Shown here: in pieces, positions 55,011 to 64,000 of the stretch | Layout of the letters: each line of letters starts with the position of its first letter | Numbering within the stretch: position 1 is the stretch's first letter | DNA from: Oreochromis niloticus | Taxonomy: Eukaryota > Chordata > Actinopteri > Cichliformes > Cichlidae | DNA length: 64,000 nt | Direction of reading: 5' to 3' | NCBI RefSeq assembly: GCF_001858045.2 | Contig: NC_031985.2 | Span: forward strand, 37,707,021-37,771,020 | Notes under the pieces: model-generated | The model's input: only the letters and a program-made list of their open reading frames with translations | Told to the model about the DNA's origin: nothing | Databases searched by the model: none | Position numbers and translations under genes: made by a program

Positions 55011-56689
55011 GTCGATGTGGAGAGTAGGTCAGCAGAAGGAGAGCTGGAAAACTTGTTTTGAGCACATGTGGTACAGACATACACATAATCCTTAACATCC
55101 TGAACTAAAATTAACCACCAAAACAAACTGAAGGAGGGTATGTTGCGATTGTTACCAGGATGGCTGGTGTGTACACAGTAGATACCTTGTGAATGGACAC
55201 TAGAGGGAACATACTGGCGATTTATTTATTTATTTATTTATTTAGGACAGTGCATGCTAATGAACATAAATGTAAAAACAAATTACATGAATGTAAACAT
55301 GCCAGATTATAGCCAAAGGCTAATTTCCATCTGTTGTCCTTAAACATAAAAAAAAAATAGACATAATAATTCATAAAAATTCATCATTCATTTATAATAA
55401 AAACTCCATCATCAAACTTACACATACACACCATTCTGGGTGATTGGGGGTTACAGCATCTCTCTTTGTGGGTTACAAGACACATGTCTGGAAGCAATAG
55501 TGAAGTTAAATCGTGTGAAAAAAAGGAGACCATCTGGCTTGTCCAGCGTTGAGTTGCTTTGCCGTCTGTTGTTTGGGTTTGTTGACTATTTTACCCACCT
55601 GCTGATCAAAGTAAAGCATAAAGTCACGTGGCCGCAGAAAGACTAACTTTGAAAGAGGTGTCACTTCATGTTCAACACACATTGGACTAAAACACAACTG
55701 GAAGAGATTCAAGTTAGAAATGGTTGTAATTATCTAAGCCATGACAGTGATGCTACGCAAGAGCAAATGTTACATGCTGAAAGAGTTAGGAGATGTAAGT
55801 GAAGAAACCAGTGAAAGTCATCTTTGTGATTTAGAAAACAGCTACAGCACAATTTAATATCTCTGCTGTTAAAGATGCAAACTGTTCTGCATATACCACA
55901 GAGTGCTGTGCCTCAAGTAATCATATAGCTTTGTGAAATCAGAAAGCTGTCAGAGCCACTTCCACAAAACCGAGTGAGGGCTGCAATAAAAACAATGTTA
56001 CGCTAACATAAAAGAAAGAGGTGGTCAGCACCGTGTCACAAAGTGACTTGATGATATTTTGTGCCAAAGACGGTCCCGTAGGAACTTATAAAATGAGTGC
56101 AGCCTATTTACAAAGAGGGTTTCCACTGGTGAACCTCAAACAGTATGTTGGAGAAAAAGATAGCTTTTGTTGACTACATCCTATTAGACTTTAAAAACAC
56201 AGAAACATAAAAAATCACTTTTTGGCACAACACTCAGGGAGAATAGAGTGGATTGCTGCTCTGCAAAGCAGCGGAGAAAGCTTAGCTGAACTGAACAGAA
56301 AGCCCAGAGTGTGGAGAACCAATCGAAGCAAATAAACAGAAAACTGGAGCAAAGCAGCCAAATCAGACAGTTTTAGATCTCGGGGTGAAGCTGAAGAGTG
56401 AAAGAGTGGCAGGAGAGAGTTCTCCAGCTGTTACAATAAAGTTTAACATTGAGCCGTTTAACATTGAGAAGAAAGTGAATCTACAAGGTTCAATCAAGGT
56501 CGAAGTTATCAGGAAGTTATGTTGCTAGTTTCTATCCAAACATGATACAAATGAGGTGATAACCTTTCTGAACTTGTCACCAACCTGCTGCAGGGTTTCT
56601 CCTCATGACAGCGTCGCTCTTCTTTTATTAAGTCTGAAAAGATTTTGTATATTTCTGTTTACCCCTTCTCTATGTACAAGGTCTGTGTA
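55011..56689. other. Gene-less stretch with repeat fragments
   Basis: TTATTTATTTAGGACAGTGCATGC (55225-55252) resembles a LINE/SINE 3' end. A 68-aa frame at 55440-55646 has no family similarity. Otherwise unassigned. Confidence 0.35.
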
Positions 56690-57080
56690 CACACAGGGTC
56701 TGTGATAGACTTATGGAGGATGAAGCTGGTACTGCTATGGACCCAAGAAAACCTCCAGCTGTTCAACAGCAGCTAGCAGTTCATCATGGGTATGTTGTCA
56801 TTTACGCCATCAGGCTCCTTTTGAGCTTCAGAAGAGGTCTCTGAGTTTCTCATGATGAGATGTGGTCAATCTGATTATCCAATATGATCATGAAATGTCC
56901 TGACAGAAAACATTCAGCTCTTCATGCAGCTGTGCTGCAGATGTTTGCTCCGTGTCAGCTCATCCATGTTGTGGTGTTTTCTGTCAGACAGGAGCTGAAG
57001 TGGAACTGGGTTCTGAAGCTGGAGGGGAAGGCTGGAGGAAACGTGACTGTCAACCTCGTCACCAAAGTCACAATTAGTGA
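56690..57080 (+). repeat. Exon-like repeated unit 3
   Basis: TTATGGAGGATGAAGCTGGTACTGCTATGGACCC...CATCATGGGTATGTTGTCATT and CTCATGATGAGATGTGG...GTGTCAGCTCATCC align with units 1 and 2. A downstream frame reads QELKWNWVLKLEGKAGGNVT then VNLVTKVTI before a GTGAGT donor-like site (57075), a possible second exon. Confidence 0.65.
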
Positions 57081-57104
57081 GTTCCAAGGTTGGTTAGTTT
57101 TAAT

Positions 57105-58235
57105 TTAAGATAAGATAACCTTTATTAGTCCCACACATGGGAAATTTATTTTGTTACAGCAGAAAGTGGACAGTGCAAAGTTACATAGCAAAAATTAGAA
57201 AAACACTGGAATAGGATAAGAATAACATACTGTACACAACTAAAATAGAATACAAATACTATATACAACTGAGTAAGATACAACATTGTCAAAACAAGAG
57301 TATTGCCCTTAGTGTTATTGCTATTGCACATGTGTGGATGTGTGTGTTTGGTCAGTTGAAGTCTTTGTTGTGGAGTCTGACAGCAGTGGGGAGGAAAGAC
57401 CTGCGAAATCTCTCCGTCGCACATCAGGGGTGCTGCAGCCACTGAAGGAGCTGCTCAGTGCTGTCAGAGTCTCCTGCATGGGGTGGGAGATGTTGTCCAA
57501 AAGGGATGACAGCTTAGCCACCATTCTCCTGTCACTCACCACCTCCACTGGGTCCAGAAGGCATCCTAGAACAGAGCTGACTCTCCGGATCAGCCTGTTC
57601 AGTCTCTTCCTGTCCCCAGCAGAGATGCTGCTGCACCAGCTGTCCACACCGTAAAAGATAGCTGAGGCCACCACAGAGTCATAGAAGGTCTTCAGGAGTG
57701 GGCCCTTCACTCCAAAAGACCTGAGTCCCTGCAGCAGGTACAGCCTGCTCTGCCCTTTCCTGTAGAGGGCGTCTGAGTTATGAGTCCAGTCCAGTTTATT
57801 GTTCAGATAAACACCAAGGTACCTGTAGCTGTCCGCAGCCTCAATGTCCATACCTTGAATGTTTAGTGGTTGCAGTGGAGGATGTTTGTGCCTGTGGAAG
57901 TCTACCACCAGCTCCTTGGTTTTACTAGTGTTGATCTGGAGGTAGTTCTGCTGGCACCAGTCCACAAAGTCTTGTGTCAGTTCTCTGTACTCCTTGTCGT
58001 CCCCATCAGTGATGAGGCCGACTATTGCAGAGTCATCAGAGAACTTTTGCAGGAAGCACTGGGTGGAGTTGTGGGAGAAGTCTGCAGTTTAGATGGTGAA
58101 GAGGAACGGAGCCAGAACCGTTCTCTGTGGGGCCCCCGTACTGCAGACGACCCTGTCCGACACACAGCCCTGAGTTCTCACATACTGTGGTCGGTCGGTG
58201 AGGTAGTCCAATATCCATGTAGTAATATTGGATAA
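57105..58235 (-). pseudogene. L2-type LINE fragment, minus strand
   Basis: The 3' tail AAGATAAGATAACCTTTATTAGTCCC is at 57105. Reading leftward from 58235: YLTDRPQYVRTQGCVSDRVV, APQRTVLAPFLFTI, FLQKFSDDSAIVGLITDGDD (catalytic box reads FSDD), then the 214-aa open frame 57965-57321 (QINTSKTKELVVDFHRHKHP to KTSTDQTHTS). 5'-truncated. The reverse transcriptase is broken by a stop after LFTI and frameshifts. Same family as 36986-37935 and 63328-64000. Confidence 0.88.
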
Positions 58236-58754
58236 TACTGAAAAAACTAGACTTAACACAGAAGTCTAGTTTTTTATCTCAGTTAACTAAAACACTTTTC
58301 CACTTTTGTCAGTTTAGTTTACGTAACTACATTAACCTTGCTTGGAACTGCCGTTTTCAGCTCTTTGTGTTTATTATTTTGAAACGGACTTGCTGTTTGG
58401 TGAACAGCTTCTTTTTTTTTTGACACACACAGTGTGTGATTTCCCTTCAGGCATGTGCTTGACTTTTCAGAGAGCTGGTTGGAGATCGGTTTAAGGGGAT
58501 ATGAGCTAGTCTCCCAGAGAACCATCTGGCTGGCACTCCGAAAAAGTAAATAAATAAATAAAATTGTTGGGCAACCTGCTACAAAAAATGGCACTCCAAA
58601 TGACAGAATCAGTCTAACGAACCACATCACTCTGCTGCACATACAAACGATCTTGACCCAGGTAAAATAAAGTGGGTCACAGGACAAGTATTACAACACC
58701 ACCAGTGCACAGGGCAGGAATAAAACAGATGCAGCATAGCCTATTAACAATAAT
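58236..58754. other. Unassigned sequence
   Basis: A 122-aa minus frame (58319-58687) shows no recognised motif. Probably noncoding. Confidence 0.3.
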
Positions 58755-58892
58755 ACTATAATAAAACTTGTGGTTCCTAAAGTATTTAAAAGTAGAACGG
58801 GAGGCAGAGCCTTGATCTTTCAGGCCCCTCTTCTGTGGAACCAGCTTCCAGATTCCATTTGGGAGACATATCCTTCTAGCCTCAATCCCCGG
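58755..58892 (+). pseudogene. LINE 3'-terminal coding fragment
   Basis: PKVFKSRTGGRALIFQAPLL then WNQLPDSIW is the C-terminal block of L2-like LINE proteins. Only about 40 codons remain. Confidence 0.6.
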
Positions 58893-59150
58893 ATGGGAGC
58901 GGGTGACGATTCCCAGGTGATCATGGAAACATTCCAGACCATGACAGAGGTGTGCCAGTGGCCTGTGGCAGAGTGGTTGCTGCCACTGTTGTCAGGGAAG
59001 GCTCAGACGGTGGCTCTAAGCCTGCTGCCGGGCTCTTCTAGGAGCTTCCCAGATGTGTGCAGTGACATGTTGGACTGGATGGGCCTCTCCCCAGATTGAC
59101 ATTTCTGCAAAGAGCGTTTCGCCATTGCAGGTCTTCTCCTGAGTTCAGTT
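58893..59150 (+). pseudogene. SCAN/Gag-like domain fragment
   Basis: The frame reads DDSQVIMETFQTMTEVCQWP, WLLPLLSGKAQTVALSLLPG and SFPDVCSDMLDWMGLSPD, with the helix-turn-W-LLPLLSGKAQ pattern of the SCAN domain and the related capsid domain of fish Ty3-type gag proteins. It is a piece of gag or of a gag-derived gene, with a stop after LSPD, and is fused in frame to the LINE remnant before it. Confidence 0.55.
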
Positions 59151-59967
59151 TCCGAAAGAAATACTGACTGACCAGGGCACATTGTTCATGTCTCACACAC
59201 TCAGCTTGGGGGAAACCAAAATGGCGCCGGTGTCTGTCGCTGCTCGTCTGTCACTGCTCGTCTGTCACTCCCAAGTTTGTTTCTGTTTGTATTATTTCTG
59301 ACCTCCGTCATTCATGAAACAAAGTCTCTCCTGAGGTATGATCGCCAGACACTACTGGAACTCCAACCTTTGGTCGAAAATATTGTGGCGTTTGGAGCTG
59401 GTGGGCAGCAACCCTTGCCCCCAGTTGTATCGGAAATCCTGGCTTACCTATACTGGGTTCCCACGCTACCTTCCCAGCGAAAGCATCATCGTTTTTGTCT
59501 CGGCGTTTCCTGGATCCTGTTGATGCCTGCTTGGTGCCTGTGGTTGGCTTCGATGATGCTCTGTCCATTCGCTCCCAGGCTAATTTTCTGAGCTTTTTTA
59601 TTGAAAAGGTTGTCACCACCAGGGCTCTTATCACAGCTCCTGACTCCGACCCCTCTGGCTCTGTCCCTCGCACTGCTGTTTTTGCTCAGTTTGATTTTGT
59701 GACCTTCTCCACTTTAGAGGATGCGGTTCGCCATATTATGACCGCAGGTTCCCCACGGGATTCTTTTCCTCCATGATTTTTTTAAAGACATTTTTCCTAG
59801 TATAGTGCAGTCTGTCCTTGACATTATTAACAGCAGTCTGTCCTCTGGTGTGGTGTCTGCAAATTTCAAACATGCAGTAGTGCAGCCACTGCTTAAGAAA
59901 CCTGGCCTTGATCACACAGTATTAGCAAATTATAGGCCTATTTCCAAGCTCCCTTTACTTTCAAAGG

Positions 59968-62645
59968 CAGGGTTCGTACGGGTGTTTGAAATCATTGAAA
60001 ATGCTTGAATTTTAATGTTGTCTTTTCAAGGTTTGAAAAGTGCTTGAATTTCAGATGTGGTGCTTAAAAGTGTAACTGTATTCATTCACCACAAATAGCT
60101 ATCTGATTGAATAGTTTTCTTATCAGATAGAAAAATAAAATGAGTCGCAAAATGTAAAAGCAAAATGTCCCCGCCTGGGCTGCCTTGCGCCTCTGTCTGT
60201 TTCAACGTGTGACCCCGCCCCTCCCTCGGACAGTCGGGGATGAGTGCGCTAACATACCTGTAGGTTGCTGTTTTAATGAGTGTTTGATGGAAAACGACAA
60301 TGACGGAGTTTGCGCTCTCTAGTCGCATGATAGGTGAGTCCTAGTAAATAATTTTCCAGTACGTGTACGTGCTATTTTTTAAAATTATGATTATTATTTT
60401 GCTAGCTATCAAACTCGCTGGAGAAATGATTGAAATGCACTGAGTGTGATGCAGTATGGCAGCGCTATTATGGAATATGCTGTGAACTTAGCTAACATTC
60501 CTTAGCAGTAATATGAGTTAATTTACTCAAGTAAATGCTTTAAACATTAGTCTGATACGTAACTAGCCAACTTAAGGCTTTCTGATTAACCCTCTGGGGT
60601 CGACGGGCCCAGAATCTCCATTTCAACTTGGGTCAAACGTGCGGACTTCAAACTATATACCAGTTTTAAAATTGTGCTCATAGGCCACGTAAAACCAATA
60701 TTTTTTGTTTTTTTCTGAATGCAACAGTGGCGTTTACTCCGGGAAGAAACAGTAAAAACAGCGTTTTCTAAGGAGAACGCTAGCAAACACTCTTTGCTTG
60801 TGAGTGATAAAAGAAAAAGAAAAAACACTCCTTCCCTATTGGTGGAAAAATGTACCATGTCGACCAATCAAAAAATGATATGGCAACATGTGGCATTTGG
60901 TTGTTTGGGATGAGGGGGAAGTTTTAGGAGTGACCGAAAGAGAGAGTGTTTTGATACGTGAAAACTTTGTGACGTTTATCATGTTTGGAGTCTCAAGTTA
61001 GTGTGTTGTCTTGTGTAGTTAGTGTGTAGTGCAGTCGCTGTTTTGTTTTGTGTGTCAGTTCTACTAGTGAATGTCACAGTTGCTGCAAGAAAGCCACCAA
61101 AGGCAGATTGCAGTGTAAACGCTGAGTGACACACCTGCTGTCAGACCTGCAGGTTTATCCCTGTGCTGTTCTCCTCTGTCTTATAGTGGACACAAACTAT
61201 TTTTTGGAGTTGCATAAATAATTTGTGTGCCTTCTTATTTGATGCAGAACACCTGATTGTTCTGTAAATAGTTTTAAATGGTTATATAAAAAACGTCTGA
61301 GCCTTGGCTGCATTTTTAGGTAAATAGTACCAGATAACTTTGTTGTTTGCAAAAGTTGTGTATATTTTTTTAAAAATGTACAATTTCTATTTGCATTTCA
61401 AGTTATGAAAATGATTCGTTAAACATGCTTGTGGTTTTTACAGTCAAAAATATCACTTTCTACTCGTATTTAAAATTTTCTCTGAATTTAGATAAATTGT
61501 GCTGACACATTATGTCAAAATGAGAAAAGAACAGATAAACAGTTTTTAAAGGTGAAATATAGAGGCCAAATCAAAAGTAGTCAAAAACGGCCAATTATAC
61601 CCTGGACCCCAGAGGGCTAAAGGCTAAAAGCAAAGTTGTCACCAAGTACTGTTTATATTTGTGTGTATTGCTGCAGCTGTTTAGAGTATTAACTTGGTGC
61701 CTTTGGGTAAAATAATGGTGATATGAGTGATCCATATGGTCACAAAGAATAGCCACCTGTTTCTGTGCTACCAAAGTTCCCCGGCTTTCATTCAAAATGT
61801 GTTTATGGTCAGCACCGACACATTAAACTACTTAAACATTATAAATGTCTTCAAGCTCACACTGAGACAGTAGACACATTTATATGTGTATTTGTATATG
61901 AATATTTCATACTATAAGGCTGCCTGTTTATTTAAGAGAGATGAACAAAATACATTGGAATTGTACATAATAATATCACAGATGATAAATTCAATAGATT
62001 TTAAGTAGATGCTTGTGCATTCTTAAAGTCTTATATGTTGAATTGAACTATGTGATCTGTTCAAAGCCTCTCCCAGTCAGTGCTGTTCTCCATGCCTGTC
62101 TGACTGTACATGATGTTATTAGCACACACACTTTAAAGGTGATCATTTAGGACAGCTATAAAACAGTTTTATTGGGAATTAACTTAAAAAACAAAAAACA
62201 AACAAACATCTGTCTCCTATTTTTTGTCACACAGGAAAGAAGCATCAATATCTGATGAGAAGACTTATTTATTTTGGGGGGTTATTCAACAGGAGAAGAA
62301 TATCTCTAACAAGTTGATTTGTTCACATTTTCACATCTTAATTTTTAAGTGAAATGTGAATTTTGAGTTTATACACTATGTATATAAGGCGACCGTTTCC
62401 TTTTGCAGTATTTTTGTGTGGTGCGTTTTTCTGTCTTAACAAAAGGGGAACGGAGGTGTTTAAGTTCACCTAGGATGATTTGTTTTAATTTTCACCTGGT
62501 CTTACTGAGGTGATGCAAATTGAAACATGCATTTATTTATTTTTTTTGGGTGGGGGGGATGTGCTGGAAAAGCTTGAAAAGGGACCTTGAACGAGCTTAA
62601 AAAGTGCTTGAATTTCACCCTGAAAAAGGTTTATGAATCCTGCAA
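59968..62645. mobile_element. hAT-like element in the LINE, holding a piggyBac-like copy
   Basis: The left end CAGGGTTCGTACGGGT with TGCTTGAATTTTAATG, and the right end AAAGTGCTTGAATTTCACCC...TTTATGAATCCTG, are inverted relatives (GCAGGRTTCRTA). The LINE reads across the site as LSK|GLEKIF, so the insertion is real, with an imperfect CAAAGG duplication. Outside the piggyBac-like copy it is AT-rich without a transposase. Confidence 0.75.
60590..61616 (+). mobile_element. piggyBac-like non-autonomous element, full-length copy
   Basis: TTAA (60586-60589) precedes CCCTCTGGGGTC; the right end GACCCCAGAGGG is followed by CTAA (mutated TTAA). The length is 1027 bp. Homologous to 470-1444. Confidence 0.8.
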
Positions 62646-62715
62646 AGGGCTTAGAGAAAATATTTTCTAGATGATAATGACATCCTTGAGGTTTCTCAAT
62701 CAGTTTTTAAAACCC

Positions 62716-63138
62716 TTCATAGTCCATGAGTCGTTTGGTACCGGGCCGTGAGAGCTGAGGCTCGGGTGTGAAATTGATGGCTTTCAGGGATTTTATCGTT
62801 AACTCGGTTTCCCTGGGTCTTTCCCATGTTGTAGTTGTGTGTCTTATTTTGAAAGAAATGTTTACGCGTTACCATAGCGACCAGAGAGCATTAAGGGGCA
62901 GAGAGGAGGATGTTACTCTCAGTGTTGTTGGCACATTTCAGGAGGATGCTGCTAATAAAGTTACACAATTACACAGCGAATTCACGTTTATTGTTATATT
63001 TACAAAATACCACCGTTTTTGTCGTATCATTTTATTTTGTTGTATTTATTCGCCACACCTTAAAGGCCGGTCCGTGAGAATACTGTCTGACATTAAACCG
63101 GTTCGTGGAGCAACAAAGGTTGAGGACCGCTGCTCTAG
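62716..63138. mobile_element. hAT-type MITE with accompanying LINE deletion
   Basis: The right end GGTTGAGGACCGCTG and CACCTTAAAGGCCGGTCCGT, and the left TGGTACCGGGCCGTGAG, match a family I recall with CAG(T/C)GGTCC ends. The LINE codons lost here show that a deletion accompanies the insertion. The left limit is approximate. Confidence 0.55.
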
Positions 63139-63327
63139 ATGACATTCAAGCTTGGTTGGCTTTAAACTACTTAAATTTTAATGAAAAGAAAACAGAGGTA
63201 TTGTTGTTTGGACCCAGTGGTCCATGTGAGTGCTCCTCTGTAGATTTGGGACCCCTGGAATTTTATTTTAAACCTGTTATTACTGACCTTGGTTTTAAGT
63301 TGGATGGTGATTTTAAATTGGACAGCC

Positions 63328-64000
63328 AAACGGTTCTGGCTCCGTTCCTCTTCACCATCTACACTGCAGACTTCTCCCACAACTCCACCCAGTGCTTCCT
63401 GCAGAAGTTCTCTGATGACTCTGCAATAGTCGGCCTCATCACTGATGGGGACGACAAGGAGTACAGAGGACTGACTCAGGACTTTGTGGACTGGTGCCAG
63501 CTGAACTACCTCCAGATCAATGCCAGTAAAACCAAGGAGCTGGTGGTAGACTTCCGCAGGCACAAGCATCCTCCACTGCAACCACTGAACATCCAAGGTA
63601 TGGACATCAAGGCTGTGGACAGCTACAGGTACCTTGGTGTTCATCTGAACAACAAACTGGACTGGACTCATAACTCAGACGCCCTCTACAGGAAAGGGCA
63701 GAGCAGGCTGTACCTGCTGCGGAGACTCAGGTCGTTTGGAGTGGAGGGCCCACTCCTGAAGACCTTCTATGACTCTGTGGTGGCCTCAGCCATTTTTTAT
63801 GGTGTGGTCTGCTGGGGAGGCAGCATCTCTGCTGGGGACAGGAAGAGACTGAACAGGCTGATCCGAAGGGCCAGCTCTGTTCTGGGAGGCCCTCTGGACC
63901 CAGTGGAGGTGGTGAGTGACAGGAGAATGGTGGCTAAGCTGTCATCCCTGTTGGACAACATCTCCCACCCCATGCATGAGACTGTGAAGGCACTGAGCAG
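63328..64000 (+). pseudogene. L2-type LINE ORF2 fragment, runs off the window
   Basis: A continuous plus frame without an internal stop: QTVLAPFLFTIYTADFSHNS, FLQKFSDDSAIVGLITDGDD, LTQDFVDWCQLNYLQINASK, LGVHLNNKLDWTHN, RRLRSFGVEGPLLKTFYDSV and GDRKRLNRLIRRASS. 5'-truncated in the palm. The metal-binding box is FSDD, as in the copy at 57105-58235, so this may be a family feature. The C-terminus continues beyond the window. Confidence 0.88.

Larger units (their letters stand above)
59221..63327 (+). pseudogene. L2-type LINE (second family), heavily interrupted
   Basis: Plus frames: LLRYDRQTLLELQP near 59330 (start of ORF2), then VTFSTLEDAVRHIMTAGSP (59700), VQSVLDIINSSLSSGVVSAN, VVQPLLKKPGLDHTVLANYR and PISKLPLLSK at 59968. 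The endonuclease is missing. Reading resumes at 62645 with LEKIFS, DNDILEVSQSVFKTLHS, is interrupted again at 62716-63138, and continues DIQAWLALNYLNFNEKKTEV and GFKLDGDFKLDS to 63327. The palm with YADD has been lost at the second interruption. Confidence 0.8.

Noticed and set aside
59308..59673. 121-aa minus frame
   Set aside because: It is a mirror frame of the plus-strand LINE remnant.
63171..63671. 166-aa minus-strand open frame
   Set aside because: It is the antisense of the L2 reverse-transcriptase frame.

Overview
The window looks like teleost fish genomic DNA, most likely a percomorph and possibly a cichlid. The evidence is a tRNA-derived SINE resembling African-cichlid AFC elements, many L2-type LINE copies with TTATC or TTGAA tails, Tx1/L1-like and R2/R4-like LINEs, solo LTRs of the TGTCACGG...CCGTGACA kind, and a degraded copy of a fish-expanded C2H2/transposase-like/SAM gene family. 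No intact host protein gene can be supported. The window is essentially a nest of transposable elements, and most open reading frames are pieces of transposon proteins. Family names come from recalled motifs, not a database search.

Layout. 0.5-7.4 kb: a piggyBac-like repeat, a hAT remnant, then a minus-strand LTR element (LTR 5074-7391). Its internal region carries a long tandem-repeat-rich gag-position reading frame and no recognisable pol, and a complete DDD mariner-like transposon with ~285-bp inverted repeats sits inside the LTR. 7.9-14.7 kb: fragments of several LINEs, an LTR piece and a 228-bp MITE. 14.8-20.1 kb: a full Tc1 transposon whose otherwise open transposase is split by a cluster of hAT-like MITEs. 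21-27.6 kb: a 919-bp hAT MITE and a minus-strand SAMD3-like pseudogene with some splice sites preserved, an internal deletion and another copy of the same hAT MITE. 28.2-31.8 kb: a candidate undescribed DNA transposon with a 29-bp perfect TIR, a 4-bp duplication ATTT and iterated GTCAACACC(A/G)TCAG motifs.

34.5-38.8 kb: a solo LTR with 5-bp duplication, a Tx1-like LINE interrupted by L2-type sequence, and a second LTR-like segment. 40.5-48 kb: L2, Tx1-like and R2/R4-like LINE fragments, a MITE inside a reverse transcriptase, a hAT element that later received a solo LTR and a SINE, and a MITE built around a ~63-bp minisatellite. 48.9-57.1 kb: three diverged copies of an exon-like unit. The first is split by a nearly complete L2 LINE with an esterase-domain ORF1, and an LTR-retrotransposon integrase fragment lies between copies. 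57.1-64 kb: L2-type LINEs with nested hAT and piggyBac-like insertions, running off the right edge.

Nesting gives relative ages: host or old LINE sequence was invaded by DNA transposons, which were then invaded by LTRs, SINEs and MITEs. Several target-site duplications are exact (ACTTTATC, CTGAACTG, ATCTAGAG, TTTACCAC, GTAGTTAT, GTTTC, CCAAT), so many boundaries are known to the base.
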